Below are positions 43,026-54,696 of a stretch of 64,000 bases of DNA, one piece after another. Source of the DNA: Deinococcus arboris (GTDB lineage: Bacteria; Deinococcota; Deinococci; Deinococcales; Deinococcaceae). The stretch's first letter is position 1, and the number at the start of each line of letters is the position of its first letter. A program made the translations under genes and the position numbers. The DNA lies in assembly GCF_009755355.1 (NCBI RefSeq), contig NZ_WQLB01000002.1, positions 62,001 through 126,000 of the forward strand. Reading direction: 5' to 3'. A model generated the notes under the pieces. That model saw nothing but the letters and a program-made list of their open reading frames with translations, searched no databases and had not been told where the DNA came from.

Positions 43026-43033
<8 letters not shown>
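42509..43033 (+). CDS. Nudix hydrolase
   Basis: The product has 174 residues. The Nudix box is complete: GGVDPGETPAEAAVREA continues into WEETG, with Gly, Glu and the REAWEE metal-binding residues in register. It hydrolyses nucleoside diphosphates linked to another group; the substrate is unknown. GGAGG lies 8 nt before the ATG and directly after the T-box terminator. Its end overlaps the valS start by 8 bp. It is thus the first gene controlled by the T-box, an unusual place for a Nudix enzyme. Confidence 0.9.
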
Positions 43034-45812
<2,779 letters not shown>

Positions 45813-45822
45813 GGGCGGTCCC

Positions 45823-45864
45823 TGGTCCCGCTTCCAGCTGCGGCTGGGGGCGGGGCCTCTTTTT
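45823..45864 (+). terminator. Terminator of the valS operon
   Basis: GGTCCCGC...GCGGGGCC arms, with an inner CCAGC/GCTGG stem, are followed by TCTTTTTGC. It lies 11 nt after the valS stop codon. Confidence 0.85.
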
Positions 45865-45905
45865 GCACGGCTTCAGTCAAACCATCTGTGCTATCTGAAA
45901 GGACC

Positions 45906-47066
45906 ATGCGGCGCTTTTTCTTCACCACCCTTCTGCTCTTGGCCGGTGCTGGGCAAGCGGTTCCCCTCACGGTCTGGACGTCCTACGTGGCGGGTGACCG
46001 TCACTGGCTGGAGACAGAGGCCCAGGCGTTCACGGCGCGCACGGGTCACCGCGTTCAGGTGCGCCAGATTCCCTTTGATGAACTGGGGCCCCGTTGGCAG
46101 GCGGCAGGCCGTGCGGGGCCGGATGTGGTGGTGGGGGTTCCTGACGAGTGGCTGGGGGCCGTCATCGGGCTTGCCGCGCCCCTGACCCCTCAGGGCACGC
46201 CGGACGCGGCGGGTCAGCAGGCCTTTACCTCTGAGGGCCAGCTGCTGGGTCTGCCCCTTGTGGCCGAGGCCCTCGCACTGGTCTACAACGCGGGGCTGGT
46301 GCCCAGGCCACCAGCAACCTGGGCCGAACTGCGCCAGGTCATGAGCGAACAGGTCCGGGCGGGCCGCTTGGGGCTGGCCTCTGATCTGCAAGACCCCTAT
46401 ACGCAGGCCGGCGTCTTTGAAGCGTACAGTGCGCCAGTGTTCGGCCTGAAGGCGGGCCGCCTTGGTCCAGCCGACCTGGGCCTGGCCACCGAAGGGGCGG
46501 TGCAGGCCGGCACTTTCTTGCGGGAACTGGGGCAGGTAGAGGGCCTGGCCGGCACCCTCGATGATGAGGCGGCGCAGAAAGCGTTCACGAGCCGGCGCCT
46601 GGCCCTGTGGCTGACGGGGCCCTGGAACTTCGGGGCCCTGCAGCGGGCTGGACTGGACGTGCGTTCCGTGCCGTTGCCAGCGCCGCCCGGCGCCCCCGAG
46701 GCGTGGCAGCCGTTCGTGGGCCGGCAGGCGGTGATGGTCGCGGCCAGCAGTGCCCACCGCGCCGAGGCGACCGCACTGGCCCGCGCCTTAACGACGGATG
46801 AGGCGCAGTTGACGCTGTTTAAAGCGGGTGGCCGCCTCCCGTCCAGCCCGGCGGCGCGGGCCGTAGCCATTCAGGACAATCAGGCGCTCAGCGGGTTTGG
46901 GGAAGGCATCCGCCGGGGCGCGCCAGTGCCCAAGATCTCGGCCATGACTGCGGTGTGGCGGCCGTGGGCCGAGGCGCTGCGCCAGCTTCAGACCCAGCCT
47001 GATCAACCCGTGCGCGCCATTCTGGATCAGGCGGTTCAGAGGATCAGAGCCGCGCTTCAGCCGTGA
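45906..47066 (+). CDS. Orphan extracellular solute-binding protein (sugar type)
   Basis: This 386-residue protein has a signal peptide (about 1-18), then the maltose-binding-like fold with LTVWTSYVAGDRHWLETEAQ, AFTSEGQLLGLPLVAEALAL, VYNAGLVPRPPATWAELRQ, and ALWLTGPWNFGALQ. These are the hallmarks of type 2 periplasmic binding proteins for maltose or other sugars. No permease or ATPase is adjacent; it must work with a transporter elsewhere. The ATG at 45906 has AAAGGA 2 nt upstream. Repeat DNA follows its stop codon. Confidence 0.87.
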   Translation: MRRFFFTTLLLLAGAGQAVPLTVWTSYVAGDRHWLETEAQAFTARTGHRVQVRQIPFDELGPRWQAAGRAGPDVVVGVPDEWLGAVIGLAAPLTPQGTPDAAGQQAFTSEGQLLGLPLVAEALALVYNAGLVPRPPATWAELRQVMSEQVRAGRLGLASDLQDPYTQAGVFEAYSAPVFGLKAGRLGPADLGLATEGAVQAGTFLRELGQVEGLAGTLDDEAAQKAFTSRRLALWLTGPWNFGALQRAGLDVRSVPLPAPPGAPEAWQPFVGRQAVMVAASSAHRAEATALARALTTDEAQLTLFKAGGRLPSSPAARAVAIQDNQALSGFGEGIRRGAPVPKISAMTAVWRPWAEALRQLQTQPDQPVRAILDQAVQRIRAALQP

Positions 47067-47234
47067 TACGGACTCTGACCATCCTCGGGCAGACTGCTGG
47101 GTAGAATCCGAGCGGCCTTGGAAAGCGGCGCCGCAGGCTTGAAAAGCTCCGCAGGAGAGCGAGCAGGAAAAGGTGCGGATTTCGCAAGATGGAAACGCAG
47201 CCGGTGCCTTTCTTTGCTGCGATGCACTGAAACG
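47064..47234. repeat. Intergenic repeat, family P, tandem copy 1
   Basis: It starts TGATACGGACTCTGACC and contains AATCCGAGCGGCCTTGG, CTCCGCAGGAGAGCGAGCAGG, and a GATTTCGCAAGATGGAAACG segment. It is directly followed by copy 2, to which it is about 70% similar by eye. It starts inside the last codons of the binding protein. Confidence 0.65.
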
Positions 47235-47396
47235 TCATATGGACTCCGATTGAATCGAGCAGAATGCTCGCTGAAATCCGAGCGGACTTGGAAAGCTGCG
47301 CAGCAGAGCGAGAGGGAATAGATGCGGATTTCGCGATATGGAAGCGCAGGCGGTGCCTGTCTTTGCTGTGCTGCAATGAAGCGGAATCCGCATCAG
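47235..47396. repeat. Intergenic repeat, family P, tandem copy 2
   Basis: It starts TCATATGGACTCCGATTG and ends GGAATCCGCATCAG, so the two ends form imperfect inverted terminal repeats. The interior has a CGAGCAGAATGCTCG hairpin and AAATCCGAGCGGACTTGG. It overlaps the last 4 bp of the convergent membrane-protein gene. Confidence 0.7.
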
Positions 47397-48091
47397 TTCG
47401 TCTGAGGGGTCAGCGGGGGTGGGCCTGCGGCTGCACCCAGTTCAAACCGCTGTGTAAATACGGTGGCAAAGCTAAATCCCGCCACCTGCCAGAACCACAC
47501 GCTGCTGACCAGGAAGCCCACGCCACCGGCCAGCAGGCCCAGAAAGGAGCAGGCCAGGGCACACAGCACGACGCCCCAGGCGTGCCAGTAGGCCCGGCCG
47601 CCTTCGTGGACCCGGCGCAGCGCCCGCCAGGGGTCAAAGATTTCGCGGGGGTCGAGGTTCAGGCAGTAGTGGGTCATGTAGCCGGGCACAGCGGCGGTGG
47701 CCAGCACCCACAGCAGCGCCGCCAGCAGGTGCAGCGCCGGGCTGTGCAGGCTCCAGGCCAGCGTCTCGGCGGCCAGGGCGGGGCTGTGGTACTGCACCAT
47801 GCCCAGAAAGGTCAGCCAGCCGTGGCGCAGCAGCGCGCTCCAGCCGGCCCAGTCCCAGCCACGGCGCCCCCAGGCCGGCCACGCGGGCCAGGCGGGTTGG
47901 CCTCTGTGCATGGCGTGAACGAGGGCAATGCGGTGTCCCATGTTCAGCAGCCAGCCCAGCGGAAATACCAGCAGCAGGGCGGCCCCCAGCAGCACCTCCC
48001 GGCGGGCCTGGGCATGCTGCACAGGAAACCGGAACGAGCTGCGCAGGCTCAGGGGCGTGGCCAGGGTCACGGGCGGCAGGGTGGACGTCAC
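47393..48091 (-). CDS. DUF4013-like integral membrane protein
   Basis: This 232-residue protein has about four to five hydrophobic helices (30-55, 90-115, 120-140, 175-215). The segment NLDPREIFDPWRALRRVHEG is a conserved cytosolic loop of DUF4013-type proteins, whose role is unknown. The GTG start at 48091 has CAGACT 6 nt upstream. It is divergent from the kinase gene at 48162. No partner gene is seen. Confidence 0.72.
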   Translation of the reverse strand: MTSTLPPVTLATPLSLRSSFRFPVQHAQARREVLLGAALLLVFPLGWLLNMGHRIALVHAMHRGQPAWPAWPAWGRRGWDWAGWSALLRHGWLTFLGMVQYHSPALAAETLAWSLHSPALHLLAALLWVLATAAVPGYMTHYCLNLDPREIFDPWRALRRVHEGGRAYWHAWGVVLCALACSFLGLLAGGVGFLVSSVWFWQVAGFSFATVFTQRFELGAAAGPPPLTPQTN

Positions 48092-48139
48092 CCGTGCAGT
48101 CTGGCGCGGCCAGGCGCCGGGGGCGACCGCAGTTGTGGC

Positions 48140-48155
48140 TCCCGCCCGCTATGCT
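48140..48155 (+). promoter_or_regulatory. -10 box of the P-loop kinase gene
   Basis: TATGCT (48150-48155) ends 6 nt before the ATG at 48162. The divergent minus-strand gene has CAGACT 6 nt before its GTG, so two leaderless promoters face away from each other in about 70 bp. Confidence 0.5.
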
Positions 48156-48161
48156 GCCCAC

Positions 48162-48662
48162 ATGGCCGCCACCCTAATGCTGCTCGTGGGCCTGCCCGGC
48201 GCCGGAAAGACCACGCTGGCGCGGCAGCTGGAGACTGGGCGCGCGGCCCTGCGCCTGACCCCCGACGAGTGGATGGCGCCGCTGTTCGGCGCAGGTGAGG
48301 CCGGGGAACAGCGCTGGCTGCTGGAAAGCGGCCTGTTGTGGAACGTGGCGGCGCGGGTGTTGACCCTGGGGATAAATGTCGTGCTGGACTACGGCTGCTG
48401 GGCCCGCCAGGAACGCGACCTGTTCCGGGCGCGGGCGGCGGCACTGGGCGTGGCGTTCGAGCTGCATGTGCTGGAGGTGCCGCTGGAGACCCTGTGGGCG
48501 CGGCTGGACGCGCGCAACTCGGCTCTACCGTCCCACACTTTCCCTGTCACCCGCGCCGAACTGGAGACCTGGGCGGGGTGGTATGAGGGGCCCGACCACG
48601 CCGAGCTGGCCCCCACCACCCAGCCGCCCTACCGGGCCGTCGTTCATCGGTGGCCGGCATGA
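48162..48662 (+). CDS. Small P-loop ATPase/kinase
   Basis: This 166-residue protein has Walker A VGLPGAGKTTLARQLE near the N-terminus, an aspartate-containing RLTPDEWMAPLFG, and later NVVLDYGCWARQERDLFRAR and LETLWARLDARNS. This is the AAA_33-type fold of small-molecule or tRNA-like kinases that phosphorylate diverse acceptors. Substrate is unknown. The ATG is set by the -10 box. Its stop overlaps the next start (ATGA). Confidence 0.82.
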   Translation: MAATLMLLVGLPGAGKTTLARQLETGRAALRLTPDEWMAPLFGAGEAGEQRWLLESGLLWNVAARVLTLGINVVLDYGCWARQERDLFRARAAALGVAFELHVLEVPLETLWARLDARNSALPSHTFPVTRAELETWAGWYEGPDHAELAPTTQPPYRAVVHRWPA

Positions 48663-49339
48663 GTCCCGCCACCCTCTCGGCTCTGGCCGATTGGCTGGGC
48701 ACCCACCTGGCCGAGCCGCAGCCCCTCAAGCGCCCCGGCCCAGAGGCAGTGACGCGCCTGGCCCTGGCGCTGGAACCAGGCGATCTGCCCACCGACCCTC
48801 AGGCCGACGCCCTGTTTCTGCACCGCTCGCGCGGGGTGGGGGAGGGCTGGCCGGGGCTGGGGGTCCTGGGCGCCCACGACGGCTTTGACCTGCACCTGAC
48901 CACCGGGCCGAACCGCGTGCTGGCGGCGCGACTGGGCTGGACGGCGGTGCAGCTGCTGCACTGGGAAGGCCAGCCAGCCGGACTGCTGGCCACGGCGCCT
49001 CAGGCCAGTTGGGGGGAGTTGCGGGCTGCCCTTCACGCCGAACTGGGCGGTGAGGATGAGGCCCTGGCGCCCAGGGAACCCGTGGCAAGGCCGCTGCGCG
49101 TGGCGCTGATGAACCGCCTCAGTCCGGGCACCGTGACGCTGGCGGCGGCACAGGGGGCGCACGTCTACTTGACGGGGCAGCAGCGGCCCTCGGCCCTCGC
49201 GGCCGTGCAGGCAGCGGGCCTGGGCTTGATTGCCCTAGGGCACCGCCGCACCGAATGGTGGGGGCTGGGGCAGCTGGCTGATCAGCTGCGCGCTGCGTTT
49301 CCGGGACTGGAAACCAGCCTGTACGGTGCGGTCAGGTGA
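48659..49339 (+). CDS. Nif3-like (GTP cyclohydrolase 1 type 2) protein
   Basis: This 226-residue protein has LGVLGAHDGFDLHLTTGPNR (usual HHPLIF/HTNLD region), LMNRLSPGTVTLAAAQGAHV, then VYLTGQQRPSALAAVQAAGL and GHRRTEWWGLGQLADQL. These match the dinuclear-metal Nif3 fold; metal-ligating histidines and glutamates are partly replaced, so it may be divergent. The function of this widespread family is unsettled. It is translationally coupled to the kinase. Confidence 0.72.
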   Translation: MSPATLSALADWLGTHLAEPQPLKRPGPEAVTRLALALEPGDLPTDPQADALFLHRSRGVGEGWPGLGVLGAHDGFDLHLTTGPNRVLAARLGWTAVQLLHWEGQPAGLLATAPQASWGELRAALHAELGGEDEALAPREPVARPLRVALMNRLSPGTVTLAAAQGAHVYLTGQQRPSALAAVQAAGLGLIALGHRRTEWWGLGQLADQLRAAFPGLETSLYGAVR

Positions 49340-49647
49340 GTGACTCCTGTCTTTCTAAGGTTCGGCGGAGCGTCAGTCGCGTGACACCGGATGTCGATTG
49401 AGACGCAGAGCCTTGCGCCGCCTCCCTCCAAAGCCAGTCGTTCTGGGCGGCAACTTCTTAGTCGGCCTCTGTTTCAAACGCCCACATTCTGGAAAGTCTC
49501 TGAATTACCAACGCATGCCCGGAACCCTTATTCCTTAATGCTCCAAAGGCTCTCGGACACGTCTGGAACAGGCATTCCATCTAGGCCCTTCTCAGTCGCT
49601 CTGGAAGCTACGGTGAGCAGCTTCGCCCCGGAGTTGTACGATGAGTC
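49340..49647. other. 308-bp spacer of lower GC ahead of the toxin gene
   Basis: No gene is supported. The sequence is noticeably less GC-rich than the flanking genes, as expected for a promoter region of a mobile or polymorphic locus. TACGAT (49637-49642) lies 5 nt before the toxin ATG and could be a leaderless -10. Confidence 0.45.
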
Positions 49648-52600
49648 ATGTTCGTAGAGCGCAAGCGGGAGGGGGGCAAGCCCGGTCAGCCCACTAAGGG
49701 CGGGGCCAGCCAGACGGGGCCGCAGGCTCCTGAGCAGGCGGGTTTGCCGCCAGCCCGGCCGCCACAGGTCGCGGCCCAGGTGCGGCGCGTGCCGGCCGCC
49801 CGGCGCCCTGCCCCCAACCTGGCCAGCCACGCCCAGGCCTTTGCAGCGGCCCAGAAAGGGGCCACTCAGGTGCTCAAGCCCCAGGTCAAGGCGGCCCCCC
49901 CGCAGCCGGTCAAGCGCCCGACCCTGCCGGCCAAAGTGGTGCCTCAGCCCGCCCTCAAGGCCTCGGCCCTCAACCCCAAAGCGGCCATGACGACAGCCGC
50001 CCGCCTGACCAAGGTGGCCGCCAAGAGTCCGGTGCGCGCCCAGTTCGCCAAGCCCAAACTGGACCACGCGAAACTGAAGGCAGCGGGCGTGTCGCCCTCG
50101 GCCGCGAACAGGAAACTGGCGGCGCAGCGCAAGGCCTCGGGGGCGCTGGCCAGCGCCTTTCTGGGACGCAACCGCGTGCAGGTGGGCACCTTGCAGCGGC
50201 AGGCCGGCGCGGCCCAGACCCGCCTGAAGACCCAGGCCCGCAAAGCTGGGGCGCAGGTGGCGCGCGCCGCCGCTACGCAGCAGGGCAAGGTCCGCGCCGG
50301 CATCTCGGCGCAAAAAGCCAGGGCGCGGGCGCGCGCCGCCGCCGGCACGGCGCAGTTGGCCGCGCGCAAAGCGGCGGCGCTGGCCGCACTGCCGGCCGCC
50401 ACCCAGGCGGCGCGCACCCAGACGCAGACGCAGTATGCGGCGTCGGTCACCGCCGCGCGCACGGCGGCCAGCGCACAAAAAAGCGCGGTGCGCGCCGAAT
50501 ACGAGCGCCTGAAAGCCGATTATGTACGGGTGGGCGGCGAGGTGGGTCAGGAGGCCCGCAGCCGCGCCGAAACCCAGGCCCAGGCCTACGAATCGAATGT
50601 GACCGGCCAGAATGACAGCTTTCTGGAAGGGCCCCTGACTGACAACCGCTGGAAGGCCCGCGCGGGCGCCGCGCGGGAGGTGGGCGCGGCCTACGCCCCC
50701 GGCTTTCAGGAGCAGGCCCAGGACGAGGCCAACAAGCTGACGAGCGAGAGCGGCGGCCTGGGCAAGGACCTGAAAAACATTGACCTGGCCCTGCAGGACA
50801 CCGAGCGCCTCCTGAAACAGCATCTGGACGCCTCTCACCGCCGCATCAGCGCGCGGGAGCGGCAGGCGCGTCAGCAGGCGCAGGCGGCCTACAGCAGCCT
50901 CAGCAGCAGCCTGCGCGCCCAGCTGGCCGGCACTCTGAGTGGCCTGGACGCCACCCAGGGTGCTCAGCTGGCCGCCATTGCCCGCCAGGCGCAGACGCAG
51001 CAGGCGGCGCTCAGTCGGCAGGCGGGCAGCGCCAGCACGTCGCTGGGCCGCTCGGTGACCGGGCTGGCCAAACAGCTGGACAGCCAGCTGAGCGCCTTTA
51101 GCACCCAGGTCGCCCGCGCCCAGGCGCCCGACCCGGCGGACCTGAGGCGCACGCTGGACCAGGCCCAGCGCGGCATCACGGCGGGCGTCAAGCGCGCGCA
51201 GCTGAGTTTTACCCAGGGCACGGCGCAGGTGACCGCAGGCCTGAGCCAGGGCGCCGCCCAGACGAGCGCCGCGCTGGGTCAGGTGGCCCGCGCCGCCGTG
51301 GGTCAGGGGGCGGCGCAGGCCGCCGGCTTTGACCGCTCGACCCAGGCGGTCGTGACGCAGGCGCTGGCCCTCTTTCAGGGCCTGACCAAGGCCCATCAGC
51401 AGGGCACCAAACAGGACGCGCAGAGCACCGCCAAGACACTGACGGCGCTGGAGCAGGGCCTGGACGGGTTGTATGCCCGCGCCCTCAAGAACCTGCCCGA
51501 GGAGCTGCGCGCCACCCTGCCGCCGCTGCGCGAGGGGCTCTCGGCCAACTTTCCGCAGGAAGACGCCGCTATCCGCGAAAACGCTGAGAAGGCGGCCGCG
51601 CAGGTGCAGCCGCGCTGGAAAGCCTGGGTCAAGATTGCCCTGATGGTCGCCGTCATCATCGTGGTGGCGGTGGTGGCGGGACCGGCCGTGATTGCGGCGG
51701 TGGGCGCCATGGCCGGGGCGCTGGGGGCCGGCGCGGCGGCCGGGGCCATCGGCGCGGTGGTGGGCGGCGCCCTGGTGGGGGCTGCCAGCGGCGCCGTCAT
51801 TCAGATGGGCAACAACGCCATTGACAACATAGGCATGGACGCCAAGTTCCAGAAAAGCCTGTTTGACGGCGTGGGCAAGGCCGCCGTGCTGGGCGCAGTG
51901 GGCGGCGCCCTGGGCGGAGCCGGCGGCCTGATCGCGGGCAAACTGGGCACGGCGGGCCTGCTGGGCAGCGGCCTGACCCAGAAGGCCGGCACCTTTGCTG
52001 TGGGCACCACGTTCGACCTGGGCGGCAGCGTCCTGGGCGAGTTGATGACTGGCGCGTCCCTGGGTGACGCCCTGAAAAGCATCTCCAGCCCCGAGGCCAT
52101 CATGATGATGGCGATTGGGACGGGCGTCGGCGCGGCCACCACCCGCCTGCCGGGCCGGGCGGGCGGCCTCCAGACCAAGGCCACGGCAGCGGGCGAGCGC
52201 TTTGGGAGCAACTTAGGCGACCGGGTCAACAATGTGACCGGCAACCGGCACGGCACAGTGCCCACAGAGATGAACCTTCAGGTCCGGGGCGACCAGGCCA
52301 GCGTGAAGGGGTATACGGACGGCCGAACACGCATCGAGGTGGGGCCGGAAACCTCGCCGGCCACCCTCCGGCAGCATGAGGCGGCGGCGCGCGACCTGCG
52401 GGCCGACAACAGTCTGGTTAACCGCACCCGCGCCAAACTTCAGGACATGCTGGGGTTTGAACCGACCAGCCCCAGGCCAAGGACCGAGCGCGCCCGGCTG
52501 ACCGCCGAGACCGAGAAGCATCTGCAAACGGCGGCCAGACTGCGCCAGGAAGCGGACCTCGCGCCCAGCCCTCTGAAGCGCGAGCAGCTGCTGGAGCAGG

Positions 52601-53574
52601 CCAATCTGGCCGACGCGTATGCCAGGGACTACGCCCAGAAGGCCAAAGCCAGCCCCGAAGCCACCCCCGACACCGTGGGGCAGGTGGACACCCGGCTCAA
52701 GCGCGGTCCTGTGGCGGCCAAGGAACTGGGCTGGCCCGACGCCCCAGACGGCTACCAGTGGGCGCTGTACGAAGGGCAAACCAGGCCTCAGCTGAACGTG
52801 ACCGACAAGAACAACGCGCCCATGCGTTACAACGAGACCACGCGCGCTTTCGAAAATACTGGCGACGCCACGATTCCAGCCAAGAAGGGCGACGCCTCCA
52901 AACATGACTGGGACAACGAGCTGGTGGTGGGCCAGCGGGACGGCCAGGACCTGAAGCTGCAAGCCGAGGTGCAAGAACGGCTTGACCGCCGCGCCCTGGC
53001 GCAGCAGGAACGGGACCTGCTGGAACTCAAGGGGCTGGGCGCCACCGAGGCAGACCTGGCGCGCATGAAGGTGCTCGACCAGCAGATTCGGGACGAGAGC
53101 CGGCAACTGGGCGAGCTGGCCGGCACCAACTACATCAAGAGTCAGTATCCCGAATCCGATCTGGTGTACCCGCCGCCCGGCGCGCCGTCCCGCTCCGGGG
53201 ACTTTGACCAGGTGTGGCGGGTCAAGGACGCGAACGGCAAGCTGAAGTACATCGTAATTGAAGCCAAGGGCGGCTCCAGTCCGCTGGGGCGCCGCCGCAT
53301 TGAATCCGGCGAATTTGCCGAGCAGGGCAGCAAGGACTACTTCACCGATATCCTGAACAACATGGTGCGTAACCGCAACGCGGACCTCAAAGCTGTGGGC
53401 CGGACGCTGGACGGCGCCTACGAGCAGGGCAACGTGAATTATCTGGAGGTCCGGGCGCCTGTCGTTACCACCCGCACGACCGACACCCAGACGGGTCAGG
53501 TCACCGTGAGCAACGAGGTCACGCAGGTGGTGGTGCGCGAGTTTGACTTGAATCCGGTGGGAGGCCAGCCATGA
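49648..53574 (+). CDS. Polymorphic toxin with C-terminal PD-(D/E)XK nuclease domain
   Basis: This 1308-residue protein has four parts. Residues 1-120 are Pro/Lys/Ala-rich and disordered. Residues 120-650 are alanine- and glutamine-rich helices, probably a long coiled coil. Residues 658-720 are a Gly/Ala-rich hydrophobic stretch (IVVAVVAGPAVIAAVGAMAG). The C-terminus is a pre-toxin region (ETEKHLQTAARLRQEADLA near 950) and a nuclease domain from about 1150. The nuclease has Asp1185 and Asp1187 (GDFDQVW) and Glu1205-Ala-Lys1207 (IEAKGG), the PD-(D/E)XK pattern. No signal peptide is present. Its stop overlaps the downstream gene (ATGA), the usual toxin-immunity arrangement. Delivery could be through a contractile injection or other secretion system; none is seen here. 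Confidence 0.8.
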   Translation: MFVERKREGGKPGQPTKGGASQTGPQAPEQAGLPPARPPQVAAQVRRVPAARRPAPNLASHAQAFAAAQKGATQVLKPQVKAAPPQPVKRPTLPAKVVPQPALKASALNPKAAMTTAARLTKVAAKSPVRAQFAKPKLDHAKLKAAGVSPSAANRKLAAQRKASGALASAFLGRNRVQVGTLQRQAGAAQTRLKTQARKAGAQVARAAATQQGKVRAGISAQKARARARAAAGTAQLAARKAAALAALPAATQAARTQTQTQYAASVTAARTAASAQKSAVRAEYERLKADYVRVGGEVGQEARSRAETQAQAYESNVTGQNDSFLEGPLTDNRWKARAGAAREVGAAYAPGFQEQAQDEANKLTSESGGLGKDLKNIDLALQDTERLLKQHLDASHRRISARERQARQQAQAAYSSLSSSLRAQLAGTLSGLDATQGAQLAAIARQAQTQQAALSRQAGSASTSLGRSVTGLAKQLDSQLSAFSTQVARAQAPDPADLRRTLDQAQRGITAGVKRAQLSFTQGTAQVTAGLSQGAAQTSAALGQVARAAVGQGAAQAAGFDRSTQAVVTQALALFQGLTKAHQQGTKQDAQSTAKTLTALEQGLDGLYARALKNLPEELRATLPPLREGLSANFPQEDAAIRENAEKAAAQVQPRWKAWVKIALMVAVIIVVAVVAGPAVIAAVGAMAGALGAGAAAGAIGAVVGGALVGAASGAVIQMGNNAIDNIGMDAKFQKSLFDGVGKAAVLGAVGGALGGAGGLIAGKLGTAGLLGSGLTQKAGTFAVGTTFDLGGSVLGELMTGASLGDALKSISSPEAIMMMAIGTGVGAATTRLPGRAGGLQTKATAAGERFGSNLGDRVNNVTGNRHGTVPTEMNLQVRGDQASVKGYTDGRTRIEVGPETSPATLRQHEAAARDLRADNSLVNRTRAKLQDMLGFEPTSPRPRTERARLTAETEKHLQTAARLRQEADLAPSPLKREQLLEQANLADAYARDYAQKAKASPEATPDTVGQVDTRLKRGPVAAKELGWPDAPDGYQWALYEGQTRPQLNVTDKNNAPMRYNETTRAFENTGDATIPAKKGDASKHDWDNELVVGQRDGQDLKLQAEVQERLDRRALAQQERDLLELKGLGATEADLARMKVLDQQIRDESRQLGELAGTNYIKSQYPESDLVYPPPGAPSRSGDFDQVWRVKDANGKLKYIVIEAKGGSSPLGRRRIESGEFAEQGSKDYFTDILNNMVRNRNADLKAVGRTLDGAYEQGNVNYLEVRAPVVTTRTTDTQTGQVTVSNEVTQVVVREFDLNPVGGQP

Positions 53575-54419
53575 GTCATGTCCTGGCGGAAGAGTACGTC
53601 TTTGAAACGTTGGAAGAGGACATTGCCTGGTACCGCCAGTCTGTGCGCGATTCCCTGGCCCGCGCCGAGGAGCCGCAGCACAACCTGACCTGGCTGGCCA
53701 CCAAAGCCTATGACCTGACCACCCTGTTGGTGCTGGCCGGCCGCGCGTCGGACCCGGAGTGCGGCAATATGGCGTGGCTGGCAGGCAACGCTGAAGCCTT
53801 TGCCCTGTACCTCTCTCTCTTCCCCAAGGGCGAGAAGGAACTGGAAGTCCTGCTGCCCAACCCGCCGCATGGCCTCCTGAGTATCGGGCGTACCACGACG
53901 GGGCCCGCCAGTGCTTCTCCCGGCCACTGGTTCAAAGCTTTCTATCTCACCCTGCTCTGGGATGAGCCGGTCGTGATGATAGAAACGCTGATGCGGCCCT
54001 ACGCCCCGGTGTTTGCGGCTTCTTCGACGCGGGCGCCGGCCTACCGCACCCTGCAGGTCGAGGCGGCGCAGGCCCTCTACACCCGCGCGCCGGATGTGCT
54101 GGAGAAACTGATCGCCGCCCTGGACGCCATGCAGGCGCCGGGCCTCGACCCTGAAGACCAGGCGTTTGCCACCGAGATCGCCATGTGTGAGGCGGGCATG
54201 ATGACCCGCCTGGCCCAGGGCGACGAGGCCAGCTTTAACGGCGAAGTGCGCCTGGCCCTGGAGCGCCATGTCAAGTACTACCAGCGCGACGAGGACCTGA
54301 GAAATAAGTCAGTGGCCTGGATTTGCCTGCCCGCCCTGGGGCTGTGCGCGCTGGCCCGGCGCCGAGGGATGAAGGTCACGGTGCAGTCCCCCCTCTTGCC
54401 GCTGGAACTGCTGGGTTAG
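53571..54419 (+). CDS. Immunity protein for the upstream toxin (Imm49-like)
   Basis: This 282-residue, soluble, all-helical protein opens EEYVFETLEEDIAWYRQSVR and contains LATKAYDLTTLLVLAGRAS and LFPKGEKELEVLLPNPPHGL. The pattern fits, from memory, the Imm49 immunity family, but that match was not verified. The start codon overlaps the toxin stop (ATGA) and the gene is followed by a repeat, so the pair is a closed unit. It should bind and block the nuclease domain. No catalytic residues are expected or seen. Confidence 0.72.
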   Translation: MSHVLAEEYVFETLEEDIAWYRQSVRDSLARAEEPQHNLTWLATKAYDLTTLLVLAGRASDPECGNMAWLAGNAEAFALYLSLFPKGEKELEVLLPNPPHGLLSIGRTTTGPASASPGHWFKAFYLTLLWDEPVVMIETLMRPYAPVFAASSTRAPAYRTLQVEAAQALYTRAPDVLEKLIAALDAMQAPGLDPEDQAFATEIAMCEAGMMTRLAQGDEASFNGEVRLALERHVKYYQRDEDLRNKSVAWICLPALGLCALARRRGMKVTVQSPLLPLELLG

Positions 54420-54423
54420 GCGC

Positions 54424-54577
54424 TCATACGGACTCCGATTGAATCGAGCAGTCTGCTCGGTGAAATCCGAGCGGACTTGCAAAGCTCCGCAGGAGAGCGA
54501 GCAGGTACGAATGCCGCGAGAGGGAGGCGCAGACGGTGCCCTTACGGCTGTGCCGTCATGAAGCGGCATCCGTCTCA
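54424..54577. repeat. Intergenic repeat, family P
   Basis: It starts TCATACGGACTCCGATTGAA and ends AAGCGGCATCCGTCTCA. Inside are CGAGCAGTCTGCTCG and GAAATCCGAGCGGACTTGC. It begins 5 bp after the immunity gene stop codon. Confidence 0.75.
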
Positions 54578-54590
54578 GGGTTGAACGCTG

Positions 54591-54620
54591 AGCAGTGAAG
54601 GGGGCCTCCCTTTCACTGCT
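54591..54620. terminator. Hairpin between the immunity gene and iscS
   Basis: AGCAGTGAA (54591-54599) pairs with TTCACTGCT (54612-54620), with more pairing inside. It may terminate both convergent genes; no T-run follows. Confidence 0.5.
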
Positions 54621-54696
54621 CTAGAGCGGCTGCAAGAGACAGCAACGTGGGCAGAGTCAAAGGCTGCCTTTGAACCCCCAGCTTGAAGTGCCTCCT

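Noticed and set aside
49528..51396. 622-codon minus-strand frame opposite the toxin gene
   Set aside because: Gly/Arg/Leu-rich antisense frame produced by the Ala-rich toxin coding sequence.
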